A stretch of 64,000 bases of DNA from Mucilaginibacter sp. dw_454 (GCF_018449775.1 NZ_JAAVVB010000001.1:124001-188000), one strand, 5' to 3'. Shown: positions 42,710 through 53,651, counted from the first letter of the stretch. Notes: generated by a model not told the origin, from the letters alone. Translations and numbers: made by a program.

Positions 42710-45700
42710 ATGAAAATAACCTCTACTTTTTACCGTTACTGCTTACTGTTATTTATCTTCTGTGCATCTCCGTTCATTAGTCGTGCACAACAGATTTATG
42801 CTACAACACAGCATACAGGCGCAACAGGGCTATTATGTCTTAACTGCACAGTTAGTAATGCAGCGGCAGCTGCAGACGGCAATCTCCAAAGTTTTTCAAC
42901 ATTAAATGTAAGTGTAGGTATAGCTGCAACAACTTACCAGGAACTTATTTTTCCAGGTAGTGCAGTTGCAGCAAACACGCCGGTGTCAATAAAGCTTGGC
43001 AGCGGCGATCATTTACTTAGTCTGACGGCCCTTGGCGGCATAACGGTTCAGGCATATAATGGAAGTAACGCTGTTGGGGCTGCCCTAACTGCTTCGACCT
43101 TAGTAAATGTGGCCAGTAACAATAATGAGGTTGAAATAAAGTTTGCACCATCAGGAGCATACGACAGGGTGCGGGTAACACTTAATGGCGGCCTGTTAGG
43201 TGCATTAAGTAGTATATATTTATATGAAGCCTTTTATTTTGGTCCTACCGCTGTACCATGTAATACAGCTATAGATGAGATCCATGGGTCATCATCTGCG
43301 ATATTAGGTTTAGGTGTCAATATTGGTGGCGTAGTTAATCCGCTACAATCATTTGATGGAAACGTTACTACATTCGCGACATTAAACGCGGGAGTGGGTG
43401 TAGTAGGTGCTTCTACACAACAAACCTTAATATATCAGTCGCTTTCAGTAATAGGCGATTCGGTAAAGGTAATTATGGGCGTACCATCGGCATTGCTTGC
43501 CGCGAGTGTTTTATCTAATGTATCGGTTACAAGTTTTAATGGAAACGTTAGTAATAATGATGCTCAGACGGTTAGTTCGGGCCTACTTAATTTACAACTG
43601 CTTGACCTCACAAACAATGTGCAGCGGTTTTCAATAACCTATGCGCCGACAAAAATATTCGACCGGATACAGGTAGCGCTGGGCGGGGGGATTGCCAATG
43701 TATTGTCCTCATTAAATGTTTATGAAATAGAGCGGATAATACCCAAACCTGTTATTAAATACAATAACGTAGCCACCAGTAATGTACAGTTATGCGCCGG
43801 CAGTGCAGCTACCTTGACAGCTACTGCTGTACCAAATACCACATTTAACTGGTATACCGCTGCTACCGGCGGCACCGCATTTTTTGTAGGCGGTAGTTAT
43901 ACAACACCGGCTTTAAATGCAACCACAACTTATTATGTATCTGCAAGCCGGGCGGGTTGTTCAGAAGAATCAGCCAGAACGCCTGTTACTATAACGGTGA
44001 ATCAAATACCGGCAGCACCTGCGGTTATTAATAGTGCGGTAACGGTGTGCCCGGGGCAACCGGCCACTTTTGCTGCTACTCCTGTTACCGGTGTCACTGT
44101 TAATTGGTATGCAGCTGCCACTGGCGGAACACCAATTTTTACAGGTAATAATTTTACAACCGGTGCATTAACAGCTAACGCAACTTATTATGCCGAGGCT
44201 GTTGCCGGCGGAACTTGCGTAAGCCCAACCCGCACGGCGGTAACGGCTACTGTAAGCGCACTGCCAGACGTGCCTACATTAACCTCGCCAACTACTACAA
44301 TTTGCGATGGCGACGTAGCGGTATTATCAGTTACCGGTGTAAGTGGGGTTACTTATAACTGGTATACTGCTGCAACCGGCGGAACGCCAATATTTACAGG
44401 TGTAAACTTTACTACTCCTGTTTTACATGCTAACACTAATTATTTTGTTGAGGCAGTTAATGCCACCGGTTGTAATAGTACCACACGTGCACAAGCGACG
44501 GTGACTGTACAGCCTAAACCAGCCGATCCGGTACTTGCTGCCAACAGCTTAACCATAACAGCGGGCCAGAGTGCTACTATATCAGTAACAAACTCTCAAA
44601 CCGGTATCGTTTATAATTGGTATACATCTGCTACAGCGGCAACTCCTGTGTTTGCTGGAGTAACTTATGCAACTCCGGCACTGTATGCTACTACAACATA
44701 TTATGTAAGTGCTACCAATTCAACCGGCTGTCAATCGGCAAACCGTACAGCAATAACTATTAACGTAAATATCAATAATAACTCGCCTTGTACATTTGCC
44801 AACGCGCAAACCAATACAACCAGCGGTATCCTATGTATCGGATGTAGTGTTGAAAATCCTGCTTTGGCTACAGACGCCGATACAACAACAGCATCAACTT
44901 TACATGTGCCTATAGGTTTATTGGGTGGATATGTTGAACAGCAACTTCAATTTCAACAAGCAGGCTTCGCCGGCGATACCGTTAAATTGGTATTTCAGAG
45001 TCCGGTTAATTTGGCCGATGTTGGTTTGTTAGGCAGCATTTCTGTTACACTATATAACGGTGCAACACCACTAACCACTTATACGCTTGATAATTCTCTT
45101 TTAACCCTGCGATTATTAGGGTCTGGTAATAAATATGCCGTATTCATTCCTGCTACAGGGGCTTATGATAGGGTGGCCATCAGGCTTAATTCGGGAGTGG
45201 CTACGTTGTTGAATGCTTTGCAGATCTATTATGCTGTTCAGCAATATCCTAAAGTGATTTTTGCTAATGCCAATCCAGAAATTTGTAAAGGCAGCCCGGC
45301 AACATTAAGCATTACAGGTCCTGCAAATGGATCTTTCAAATGGTATGATCAACCTGTAAACGGCACATTATTATCAAGCACCACCAGTTATACAACCGGC
45401 CCTTTAAATGCAAATACAACTTACTATGTTGAATATAGCCGTGGCACTTGTGTCAGCCCAACACGTTACCCAATACAAGTATTGGTTAATGATCCGCCGG
45501 TAAAGCCTGCGGTGGCTCCAACTACTACTGCCATATTCGCTGGCCAAACGGCAACGTTTACCGCCACATCGGTTAACAACGCAGTTATAAACTGGTATGA
45601 TGCAGCTACCGGCGGCAATTTGGTGCACACCGGCACAACGTTTACAACGCCGGCTTTAAGCGCTAACACAAGCTACTATGCAGAAGCGGTTACCGGTACA

Positions 45701-48700
45701 TGTCCGTCGCCAGACAGAACTAAGGTTGATGTAACGGTAACACCAGTAGTAATTCCTGATGTTACAGTTACGCCGCCAACCCAATCAATTAATCAGGGCA
45801 TTTCGGCCAGTTTAACAGCATCGTCAACAACACCTAGCGTTAAATTTAATTGGTATACCCAACCAACAGGAGGTACCAGCGTATTTACAGGTGCAACCTT
45901 TAACTCGCCAAACCTTTTTGCTAATACAACTTATTATGCCGAAGCTCAGGTTATAGCTACCGGCGCCATATCAGCAACCCGCGCAAGTGGGATTGTTACG
46001 GTAAACAATCCACTGGTAGATCCGGTACATTGCGACGCTGCTATTGATCAAACTTCGGCAACTACCGGTCTGCTTTGTTTAGGCTGCGCAGTTAATAATG
46101 CCGCGGCGGCGGTCGACGCAGATCGTAATACTTTCTCACAAATTAGTGTTCCGGTAAGCTTGTTAGGTAATTATGCCGAACAAACTTTGCGTTTTGCAGG
46201 CACAGGCCGCGCAGGCGACAGTGTTGTAGTTGAGCTAGGTATACCTGGCTCACTATTAAGTGCAGGAGTACTTTCACAAATAAGCCTGGCTACCTATAAT
46301 GGTGCCACTTATAATAACGACCGTTTCAATGTAAACGGAGCATTATTGACAATTAACTTATTAAACGGAACCAATCGTTTCAGAGTAGTGTTTAAAGCCG
46401 GTGCCGATTTTGATCGTGTTGAAATTAGATTAAACGCGGTAGTAGCAAATGTTTTAAGCGCTGTCAACGTATATGACGCTTATCAGGAAGTTGCTGCACC
46501 GGTTATAGCTGTTCCAGCCGTAACTGCATGTGCCGGAACACAGGTAACGCTTGCAGCTACGGTACCAAGCTACGTAACTGTAAAATGGTATACTTCTGCC
46601 ACAGGTGGAACGCCTGTATTCGCCGGAACGTCGTTCACTACCCCAGTTTTATCAACCACTATAACCTATTACGCCGAAGCCAGCAGAACAGCTGATGGAT
46701 GCGTACAGGGTGTACGCACCCCGGCAACAGTTACCGTTACTCCAATACCTGATGCGCCAATAGTAGCCGTGCCTAACGTAACCGTATGTTCTAGTCAGGT
46801 TGCCAGCTTTACACCACAACCGGTAAATGGTGTAACTTTTAACTGGTATACAGCGGCAGTAGGCGGCACACCAATATTTACCGGCCCTACCTATACAACT
46901 GCTCCGCTAAATGCAACAACTTCTTATTATGTCGAAGCAAGCGGTACCGGCTCATGCGGAAGTTCAACCCGTACACAGGTAACGGCTACCGTTACTACTA
47001 CTCCGGTCGTTCCGGTGGTGCCAGCCGGCCCTGTACAGGTGTGTGCAAACTCGGTAACTGTTTTAACAGCTACATCGCCACAACCAGGAGTTACCTTTAA
47101 CTGGTATACCGCCTCAACAGGCGGCACGCCAATATTTGTAGGTCCACAGTTTACAACACCAACATTAACGGCTAATATTTCTTACTTTGTAGAGGCTGCT
47201 TCTGGTACCTGTACCAGCCCAACAAGAGCTGAGATAGATGTTGTTGTTAACCCGGCACCGGTTGCCCCGCTAGTTACAGTTACCGATGCAGGCGGACAAA
47301 TAACTTCAGGCCAGGTGGCTCATCTTACTGCAACTTCAACTACGCCTGGAGTGGTGTTTAACTGGTACACATCGGCAACCGGCGGTTCGTCTTTCTTTGT
47401 AGGGCCTAATTATACTACACCAATTTTAACTTCAAATACAACTTACTATGTAGAGAGCGCGCTTACAGCAACAGGTTGTACCAGCCCTACACGTACTCAA
47501 ATTACTGTAATAGTAAACCCTGTATTCTCCACTTCGTGCGATTTTGCTTCGTCTCAATTAAATAACGTTAGCGGATTATGTATCGGTTGTACTATAAATA
47601 ACCCTAATAATGCAATTGATAACGATGTATCTAACTTTAGTCAATTAAGCGTACCTATCAGTGTGTTAGGCGCAAATGTATCCCAGCAATTAATATTTGC
47701 AGACCAGGGCATAGTTGGCGATACTGTTACAGTAAAACTTGAATTGCCGGTAAGTCTTTTATCAGTTGGTGTTTTAGATCAGCTGCAAATTCAATCTTAT
47801 AACGGTGCAACAGCAAATGCAGACCAAATTGCTTTAAGTAGCAGTCTGATACGTTTGCAAATATTGCCAGGCGGTCAAAGCGCACTGGTTAAGTTTGCTC
47901 CGGGGGCTACGTTTGATAGGGTAGAGCTGAAATTCAGTTCGACTTTGGCATCTTTATTTAACACGGTTAATATTTACTATGCCAGCAAACAAGTGGCACC
48001 ACCACAACTGCCAAATAGTACGGTAAATATTTGCGCTAACAACGTAGCAACCTTTACGTTAACTAATACGCATGCAAATGTAACCTACACCTGGTACGAT
48101 GCAGCTGTTGGCGGTAATGTAGTGCATACCGGTACCGATTATACCACCGGTCCGTTAACCGCTACTACTACTTTTTTTGTTGAAAGTAGCCGCACTGCAA
48201 CCGGTTGCGTTAACCCAAATAGGGTAGCAGCAACAGTTAACGTAACCCCTGCCCCACAAAATCCAACGTTAACACAAAATAATTTACAAATATGTTCTGG
48301 CGATAACGTTATCCTATCGGTAACAAATGGCGCAGGAGCGACCATTAACTGGTATGATGCACCAACAGGTGGTACCTTATTATTCACAGGTAATAACTAC
48401 CAGGTATCACCAATTGCAAATGCAGATTACTATGTTGAGTTTACTAACGGTACTTGTACAAGTTCTGCGCGTACGCATGCAACCGTACAGGTAAATCAGC
48501 GACCATCAAAACCAGGGACTCAATCTACCAATGTACAAACTTGTGCAGGCAGCCCTGCTACCTTACAGGTTGCTAATGCAGAAAACGGTGTAACCTATAA
48601 TTGGTATGATGCAGCAGTAGGCGGTAATCTGGCTTTCACTGGTGCTACCGTTACCACAGGCAACATCAGCCAAAATACAACTTACTTTGTTGAAGCTGTT

Positions 48701-50596
48701 AATACAACAACTTTGTGTGTTAACAACGGGGGCCGTACCGCGGTAAATGTTACTATATCTAACCAGGTTAATGCGCCAACATTAGATGCTACGCAAACAG
48801 CAGTTTGTAGTGGTGGTAATGTGGCTATAAGTGTTGTAAACCCGATAGCCGGTTTGCAATACAAATGGTACGCAGATGCCACTGGCGGAGCGCCAGTATT
48901 TATCGGCACCACTTATAACATCCTTAACATAACCGCTAATGTTTCTTACTATGTAGAAGCAGTAAACAGTACCGGTTGCGTAAGCGATACCCGTACCAGA
49001 ACGGACATCACTGTCAATCCTGTTCCGCCGCCGCCAACTGTATCTAGCCCTTCGGGCGGTTTAAGTGTTTGCGAAGGCAGCGCTGCTACGCTAACAATAA
49101 GCAACCCTCAGGCAGACCAGGTTTACAGATGGTTTGACGCGCCCGTTAACGGAACATTATTATACGTGGGTACACAGTTTGTTACTCCAGCTTTAACAAC
49201 AACTACTAAGTATTATGTTCAGGCTTCTGACGCAGGTATGTGTAGTTCATCAACACTGGCCGAGGTAACCGTTACTATCAACGCTATACCGGCTGATCCA
49301 ACTGTAAACAGTAACAACCCTGTTGTTTGCTATGGCAAGGCAGCAACATTAAGTATAACTTCGCCTGTAGCTGGCGTTGTTTATAACTGGTACGACTCGC
49401 CGGCACGTGCAAACCTGTTATTTGTTGGTACAACTTATGTAACAGATCCTATCACAACAACTACTAATTACTATGTAGCGTCTGCAAATACAGCAGGCTG
49501 TACAAGTGGCAACCTGGTGCAAATACAGGTAACTACGGAGGATCTGCCGCAAACGCCAATTATCGCCAATGGCGCTTCGGTGTCAACTTGTACAGGTTCA
49601 ACTGTAACATTGACTATTGGTAACCCGCAACCTGGTTATACCTATAACTGGTACAGTGTATCGGCTGGTGGTACTGCTTTGGGTACAGGTAACAGCTTCA
49701 CGGTTAATAACGTCAACTCAAGTATTATTTACTATGCCGAGGCTGTTAACGCAACCGGCTGTAGCAATTCAACACGTGCATCAGTAAGTGTTACAGTTGT
49801 ACCTCCGCCGGGCGCACCACAGTTGGCTGCAAATAATGTCAGCGTATGTCCGGGTACTGCCGCTACCTTATCGGTAACTAATAATGATCCTAACATCAGC
49901 ATTAAATGGTATAGTGATGCGGCTGCTACAAACTTGTTAGTTGCAGGCAACAGTTTTACAACTCCAGCCTTAAATGCCGATGCTACTTATTATGCACAGG
50001 CAACAAATAGCACCGGTTGTATATCAGCAGTAACTACGGCAACCGTAACCATAACACAGCCACTTGTGGCGCCGATAGTAACTGTGGGTACAACTACGGC
50101 ATCGAGCGTAACCTTCCAATGGAACGCCATTACAGATGCAGTTGAATACCAGGTAAGCCTTGATAAAGGAGCCACGTTTACAAGCGTCGGCACGGCATCA
50201 AGCTACACAGCATCGGGCCTTCAGCCAAACCAAAGCGTGACCATTATAGTGCGGGCGGTAAGCCTATGCCAGCCTGGTGTTAACTCGCAGGCGGTTACAG
50301 GCAAATCAAGCAATCCGTTTGGCGATGGAATTTTTGTGCCGAATGCCTTTACACCAAATGGCGATGGTAAGAATGATATTCTATATGTATATGGTACTAA
50401 CATTAAGAGTGTAAGCCTTTGGATCTACGATCAATGGGGCGAGTTACAATTTAAGTCGGCCACACAAGGCAGCGGATGGGATGGTACCTATAAAGGCACA
50501 GCCCAGCCGGTAGGCGTCTACGTTTACTACGTCGAAGCCACCATGAATGATGGTCAATTAATCACTAAAAAAGGAACAGTTACACTAATACGATGA
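42710..50596 (+). CDS. Giant T9SS type B adhesin: 5 beta-domains, 19 Ig-like repeats
   Basis: 2628 residues. Signal peptide (about 1-26). Two ~150-residue domains (about 27-182 and 183-345), Ig-like repeats 1-4, a third such domain (about 692-845), repeats 5-7, a fourth (about 1103-1265), repeats 8-11, a fifth (about 1606-1764), repeats 12-19, an FN3-like domain (about 2455-2530) and the T9SS type B sorting domain (about 2539-2628: FVPNAFTPNGDGKNDILYVY, WDGTYKGTAQPVGVYVYYVE). The Ig unit is ~84 residues with FNWYTAATGGTPIFTG and TTYYVEA as signature. The ~150-residue unit carries CLGCAVNNAAAAVDADRNTF and YDRVxIRLN-type pieces. It is a surface adhesin or matrix protein by architecture. The stop overlaps the ATG of the PorP/SprF gene (ATGA). 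Confidence 0.93.
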   Translation: MKITSTFYRYCLLLFIFCASPFISRAQQIYATTQHTGATGLLCLNCTVSNAAAAADGNLQSFSTLNVSVGIAATTYQELIFPGSAVAANTPVSIKLGSGDHLLSLTALGGITVQAYNGSNAVGAALTASTLVNVASNNNEVEIKFAPSGAYDRVRVTLNGGLLGALSSIYLYEAFYFGPTAVPCNTAIDEIHGSSSAILGLGVNIGGVVNPLQSFDGNVTTFATLNAGVGVVGASTQQTLIYQSLSVIGDSVKVIMGVPSALLAASVLSNVSVTSFNGNVSNNDAQTVSSGLLNLQLLDLTNNVQRFSITYAPTKIFDRIQVALGGGIANVLSSLNVYEIERIIPKPVIKYNNVATSNVQLCAGSAATLTATAVPNTTFNWYTAATGGTAFFVGGSYTTPALNATTTYYVSASRAGCSEESARTPVTITVNQIPAAPAVINSAVTVCPGQPATFAATPVTGVTVNWYAAATGGTPIFTGNNFTTGALTANATYYAEAVAGGTCVSPTRTAVTATVSALPDVPTLTSPTTTICDGDVAVLSVTGVSGVTYNWYTAATGGTPIFTGVNFTTPVLHANTNYFVEAVNATGCNSTTRAQATVTVQPKPADPVLAANSLTITAGQSATISVTNSQTGIVYNWYTSATAATPVFAGVTYATPALYATTTYYVSATNSTGCQSANRTAITINVNINNNSPCTFANAQTNTTSGILCIGCSVENPALATDADTTTASTLHVPIGLLGGYVEQQLQFQQAGFAGDTVKLVFQSPVNLADVGLLGSISVTLYNGATPLTTYTLDNSLLTLRLLGSGNKYAVFIPATGAYDRVAIRLNSGVATLLNALQIYYAVQQYPKVIFANANPEICKGSPATLSITGPANGSFKWYDQPVNGTLLSSTTSYTTGPLNANTTYYVEYSRGTCVSPTRYPIQVLVNDPPVKPAVAPTTTAIFAGQTATFTATSVNNAVINWYDAATGGNLVHTGTTFTTPALSANTSYYAEAVTGTCPSPDRTKVDVTVTPVVIPDVTVTPPTQSINQGISASLTASSTTPSVKFNWYTQPTGGTSVFTGATFNSPNLFANTTYYAEAQVIATGAISATRASGIVTVNNPLVDPVHCDAAIDQTSATTGLLCLGCAVNNAAAAVDADRNTFSQISVPVSLLGNYAEQTLRFAGTGRAGDSVVVELGIPGSLLSAGVLSQISLATYNGATYNNDRFNVNGALLTINLLNGTNRFRVVFKAGADFDRVEIRLNAVVANVLSAVNVYDAYQEVAAPVIAVPAVTACAGTQVTLAATVPSYVTVKWYTSATGGTPVFAGTSFTTPVLSTTITYYAEASRTADGCVQGVRTPATVTVTPIPDAPIVAVPNVTVCSSQVASFTPQPVNGVTFNWYTAAVGGTPIFTGPTYTTAPLNATTSYYVEASGTGSCGSSTRTQVTATVTTTPVVPVVPAGPVQVCANSVTVLTATSPQPGVTFNWYTASTGGTPIFVGPQFTTPTLTANISYFVEAASGTCTSPTRAEIDVVVNPAPVAPLVTVTDAGGQITSGQVAHLTATSTTPGVVFNWYTSATGGSSFFVGPNYTTPILTSNTTYYVESALTATGCTSPTRTQITVIVNPVFSTSCDFASSQLNNVSGLCIGCTINNPNNAIDNDVSNFSQLSVPISVLGANVSQQLIFADQGIVGDTVTVKLELPVSLLSVGVLDQLQIQSYNGATANADQIALSSSLIRLQILPGGQSALVKFAPGATFDRVELKFSSTLASLFNTVNIYYASKQVAPPQLPNSTVNICANNVATFTLTNTHANVTYTWYDAAVGGNVVHTGTDYTTGPLTATTTFFVESSRTATGCVNPNRVAATVNVTPAPQNPTLTQNNLQICSGDNVILSVTNGAGATINWYDAPTGGTLLFTGNNYQVSPIANADYYVEFTNGTCTSSARTHATVQVNQRPSKPGTQSTNVQTCAGSPATLQVANAENGVTYNWYDAAVGGNLAFTGATVTTGNISQNTTYFVEAVNTTTLCVNNGGRTAVNVTISNQVNAPTLDATQTAVCSGGNVAISVVNPIAGLQYKWYADATGGAPVFIGTTYNILNITANVSYYVEAVNSTGCVSDTRTRTDITVNPVPPPPTVSSPSGGLSVCEGSAATLTISNPQADQVYRWFDAPVNGTLLYVGTQFVTPALTTTTKYYVQASDAGMCSSSTLAEVTVTINAIPADPTVNSNNPVVCYGKAATLSITSPVAGVVYNWYDSPARANLLFVGTTYVTDPITTTTNYYVASANTAGCTSGNLVQIQVTTEDLPQTPIIANGASVSTCTGSTVTLTIGNPQPGYTYNWYSVSAGGTALGTGNSFTVNNVNSSIIYYAEAVNATGCSNSTRASVSVTVVPPPGAPQLAANNVSVCPGTAATLSVTNNDPNISIKWYSDAAATNLLVAGNSFTTPALNADATYYAQATNSTGCISAVTTATVTITQPLVAPIVTVGTTTASSVTFQWNAITDAVEYQVSLDKGATFTSVGTASSYTASGLQPNQSVTIIVRAVSLCQPGVNSQAVTGKSSNPFGDGIFVPNAFTPNGDGKNDILYVYGTNIKSVSLWIYDQWGELQFKSATQGSGWDGTYKGTAQPVGVYVYYVEATMNDGQLITKKGTVTLIR

Positions 50597-51588
50597 GAAG
50601 AATAATATTAATAGCGGCCATACTACAGGTAGTTATAGCCGGTTCGCTAAAAGCGCAGATAGATCCGCATTTTTCACAGTACTACGCCTATCCCATGTGG
50701 CTAAACCCTGCTCTTACAGGGGTAATAAATGGAGATGCAAGGGTAACTGCGAATTATAAGAATCAATATGCAGATATCAATAACGCTTATAAAACCACCG
50801 CTGTATCTGCCGATATGCGTACTGACAGAGGTGTAGGTTTAGGATTAAACATACTTAATCAGGCGGCGGGCGACGTAGGCTTTAATTATTTTACGGCCTA
50901 CGCCAACTTTGCCTACAGTGTAGCAGTATCAAATGATGAAAACCAGCGGGTAAGTTTTGGTTTACAGGCCGGTATAATTAACCGCAGCTTTGATCAAAGT
51001 AAATTGCAGTTAGGCAACCAATACGACCCTATAACAGGTTTTAACCCTGGTATGGCATCTGGCGAAACATTTTCTAGCAACGCGGCGACTGTTTTTGACG
51101 CGGGCGCGGGTGTTTTTTATTATGATGGCGATCCTACAACTACCGCAAACTTGTTTGGTGGCCTAAGCGTTGGCCACCTTTCCAGACCCAAGGACCCGTT
51201 TGCTGCGCAAGGAACAGACAGCCGGATACCAATACGCTATACTTTCCAGGCCGGTTTACGCATCAAAGCAAGCGATATGTTTGACATCACACCGCACGCC
51301 ATTTATATCAGGCAGCAAAATGCGCAGGAGAAAGCATTAGGCGCTTACTCTGAAATTAAGTTGCCTAATAATAACGGATTAATTATAGGCGCAATGTACC
51401 GTTTCCAGGATGCCGCAATTGCTAACGTTGGTTATGATGTCAAGAATTTTATTATCGGCGCGAGTTATGATTTTAATACCTCGTCGCTTAACAGAGCAAC
51501 CAACTCACTTGGGGGCGCTGAGCTATCTATCAGCTACGTGTTCCGCAAACGTGTTAATCAACCAGATCCTATCTGTCCAAGACTTTAA
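50593..51588 (+). CDS. PorP/SprF family T9SS membrane protein
   Basis: 331 residues with signal peptide (ending GSLKAQ). IDPHFSQYYAYPMWLNPALT is the classical family start; the rest is a beta-barrel (NYFTAYANFAYSVAVSNDEN, LGGAELSISYVFRKR). It overlaps the giant adhesin gene by four bases (ATGA), implying coupled translation, and would anchor that protein's type B domain at the outer surface. Compared with the sister gene at 32760 it has the same length and layout but different barrel sequence, as expected for pairs specialised for their own cargo. Confidence 0.95.
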   Translation: MRRIILIAAILQVVIAGSLKAQIDPHFSQYYAYPMWLNPALTGVINGDARVTANYKNQYADINNAYKTTAVSADMRTDRGVGLGLNILNQAAGDVGFNYFTAYANFAYSVAVSNDENQRVSFGLQAGIINRSFDQSKLQLGNQYDPITGFNPGMASGETFSSNAATVFDAGAGVFYYDGDPTTTANLFGGLSVGHLSRPKDPFAAQGTDSRIPIRYTFQAGLRIKASDMFDITPHAIYIRQQNAQEKALGAYSEIKLPNNNGLIIGAMYRFQDAAIANVGYDVKNFIIGASYDFNTSSLNRATNSLGGAELSISYVFRKRVNQPDPICPRL

Positions 51589-51597
51589 TTCACATCT

Positions 51598-53559
51598 ATG
51601 AAAAAGCTCCTACTAACAACTCTAATATCTTTCCTTGTTATCACTGCATACGCGCAACTGGACGTTTCAAATAAAATATTGGGCGATAACTCCTTTAAAA
51701 AGAAGGACTACTATGCAGCTGCTTATTTTTACAAAAAGGCCGCAGACAATATACATGCTGCGCCCGAAAAAGCGCTGCCTTACCGGTCGCAACTAAGAGA
51801 CAAGGTAAAACCAAAAGATGTTAATACTACCGAACTGTATTTTATGCTGGCCGAGTCGTACCGCATGTACGATAATTACCTGGACGCAGAGCCGTGGTAC
51901 TACAAGGTTGTAACAGAAAAACTCGAATCCAAATATCCACTTGCTCGTTTGTGGTATGGCGTGTGCTTAAGGGCCGATCAGCATTTTGATGAATCAATCA
52001 AACAATTAAAGCAGTTTTTAGACGGTTATAATGGCGATGCTCAATACATTAGCCTGGCAAAAAAAGAGATCCATACTTGCGAGTTTGCAAAAGCAGAATA
52101 CGAGTATCCTGCGTTGATTGAGCCGGTTAAAATGAAAGGTGTCTGGAATGCTGATGGATCTAACTATGCGCTTACTAAAAGAGATGGTAGTTACGTTTTT
52201 ACCTCTTCAAGAATGATTAAGGATGATAAAAGGCATCTTAACAGAATCTATAAAATAAGTGGCGACAACCAGGTTATACCAGAAATGGTAACCTTTAAAA
52301 AAGATGAGAAAAAGAATGAGCTGGAGTACGGTACCTCGGCTATGGACCCTACAGGAAAACGGATGTATTTGAGCCGTTGGTACAAAGACGGGGCAAAAAC
52401 TATTTACGGAATATATTTGAGTGAGCTTAAAAACGGCGAGTGGGGAACGCCCGTTAAGTTAAATAGTAATATCAATGTTGATGGGTTTAAATCTATCCAG
52501 CCATTTATTACAGCCGATGGTAAGCGCATGTTCTTTGTATCTAATAAACCGGGCGGCCAGGGTGGCGATGATATCTGGGTGAGCAATTTAGACGACAATG
52601 GTATGCCTACCAATTCGAGCAATTTAGGGCGTACAATTAATACGCCTTATGACGAAGAAGCGCCATACTTTGAACAATCGACAAAGCGGTTAATTTATAG
52701 TTCGAAAGGGTTTACCGGTTTAGGTGGATTTGACTTTTTTGAAAGTACCGATAATATAACCAGTTGGTCTGAAGCTAAAAATATGGGCTATCCCATGAAC
52801 TCGGCTAAAGATGATATCTATTATTATCCTGATAAAAACGATGCGAAGAAATTTTACGTCAGCTCCGATCGCGAATCTGACTGCTGCCTTGATTTGTTCG
52901 AAATGCACGATAAGCGTCATGAACTTGGAGGCATTGTTATTGACTGTGAAACCAATAAACCTCTGGATAGCGCAAGAGTTAGCTTTATCGACTCTTTAAC
53001 GCAAAAAGTGTTGAAAGAGGAGATAGTAAGTGCCGACGGCAAATACTCATTCAGCGTTAAAACAACCAGGCCTTATAATATAAAATTAGAGCATAAAGGC
53101 TATTTTACCAAAGTGCTGTCCATCCCGTCATCGGGAAGAATGGTGGCCGACACACTGGTTAATGCCGACGTTTGCCTGCAGCCATTCAAGGTTAATAAGC
53201 CTATGGTCATCAAAAATATATTGTATGATTTTAATAGTGCTAATCTACGCGACGAATCAAAAACAGTATTGAACGATATCATTAAAATATTGAAAGATAA
53301 CCCCAAGATCAAGATTGAGCTGGCAGCGCATACAGACTCTATTGGTAGCGATGCCTATAATAACAAACTATCGCAAGATAGGGCACAGGCGTGTGTTGAT
53401 TATATCACTCAAAATGGGATAATAACAGATAGGATTTTTGCCAAAGGTTACGGAAAAACAAAACCGATAGCGCCAAATTCATTACCTAACGGAAAAGATA
53501 ATCCGGATGGTAGACAACTAAACCGTCGTACAGAGTTTACGGTGTTAAAGTTGGAATAA
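51598..53559 (+). CDS. PorE-like OmpA family protein (TPR, beta-propeller, CRD, OmpA)
   Basis: 653 residues, exported (signal peptide about 1-19). Domain order: TPR (about 25-160, DNYLDAEPWYYKVVTEKLES), a PD40-type beta-propeller (about 175-430, LSRWYKDGAKTIYGIYLSEL, QPFITADGKRMFFVSNKPGG), a carboxypeptidase-regulatory-like domain (about 440-520, GGIVIDCETNKPLDSARVSF) and OmpA C-terminal peptidoglycan-binding domain (about 540-653, LAAHTDSIGSDAYNNKLSQD). This is the layout of PorE, which links the T9SS to peptidoglycan, and of many gliding-cluster OmpA proteins. It follows the PorP/SprF gene by nine bases, so the three genes are one operon. Confidence 0.93.
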   Translation: MKKLLLTTLISFLVITAYAQLDVSNKILGDNSFKKKDYYAAAYFYKKAADNIHAAPEKALPYRSQLRDKVKPKDVNTTELYFMLAESYRMYDNYLDAEPWYYKVVTEKLESKYPLARLWYGVCLRADQHFDESIKQLKQFLDGYNGDAQYISLAKKEIHTCEFAKAEYEYPALIEPVKMKGVWNADGSNYALTKRDGSYVFTSSRMIKDDKRHLNRIYKISGDNQVIPEMVTFKKDEKKNELEYGTSAMDPTGKRMYLSRWYKDGAKTIYGIYLSELKNGEWGTPVKLNSNINVDGFKSIQPFITADGKRMFFVSNKPGGQGGDDIWVSNLDDNGMPTNSSNLGRTINTPYDEEAPYFEQSTKRLIYSSKGFTGLGGFDFFESTDNITSWSEAKNMGYPMNSAKDDIYYYPDKNDAKKFYVSSDRESDCCLDLFEMHDKRHELGGIVIDCETNKPLDSARVSFIDSLTQKVLKEEIVSADGKYSFSVKTTRPYNIKLEHKGYFTKVLSIPSSGRMVADTLVNADVCLQPFKVNKPMVIKNILYDFNSANLRDESKTVLNDIIKILKDNPKIKIELAAHTDSIGSDAYNNKLSQDRAQACVDYITQNGIITDRIFAKGYGKTKPIAPNSLPNGKDNPDGRQLNRRTEFTVLKLE

Positions 53560-53605
53560 TAAGTATTGAACAAAGAGGAGGTTAGAGTTTTTTTTGTTCA
53601 TGTGA

Positions 53606-53630
53606 GCGGGTAGGCTAGTACTATCCGCTT
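53606..53630. terminator. Hairpin after the adhesin operon
   Basis: AGCGGGTAG and CTATCCGCT form a 9-bp stem with one G-T pair about 45 bases past the OmpA stop, between convergent genes; the T-tract is weak (TTACTTATTTT). Confidence 0.45.
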
Positions 53631-53651
53631 TACTTATTTTAAAACCCGGTA

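Noticed and set aside
43840..50000. Regular DNA repeats in the giant gene considered as CRISPR or VNTR
   Set aside because: The period is ~250 bases, follows the protein Ig units and varies in sequence; no spacers.
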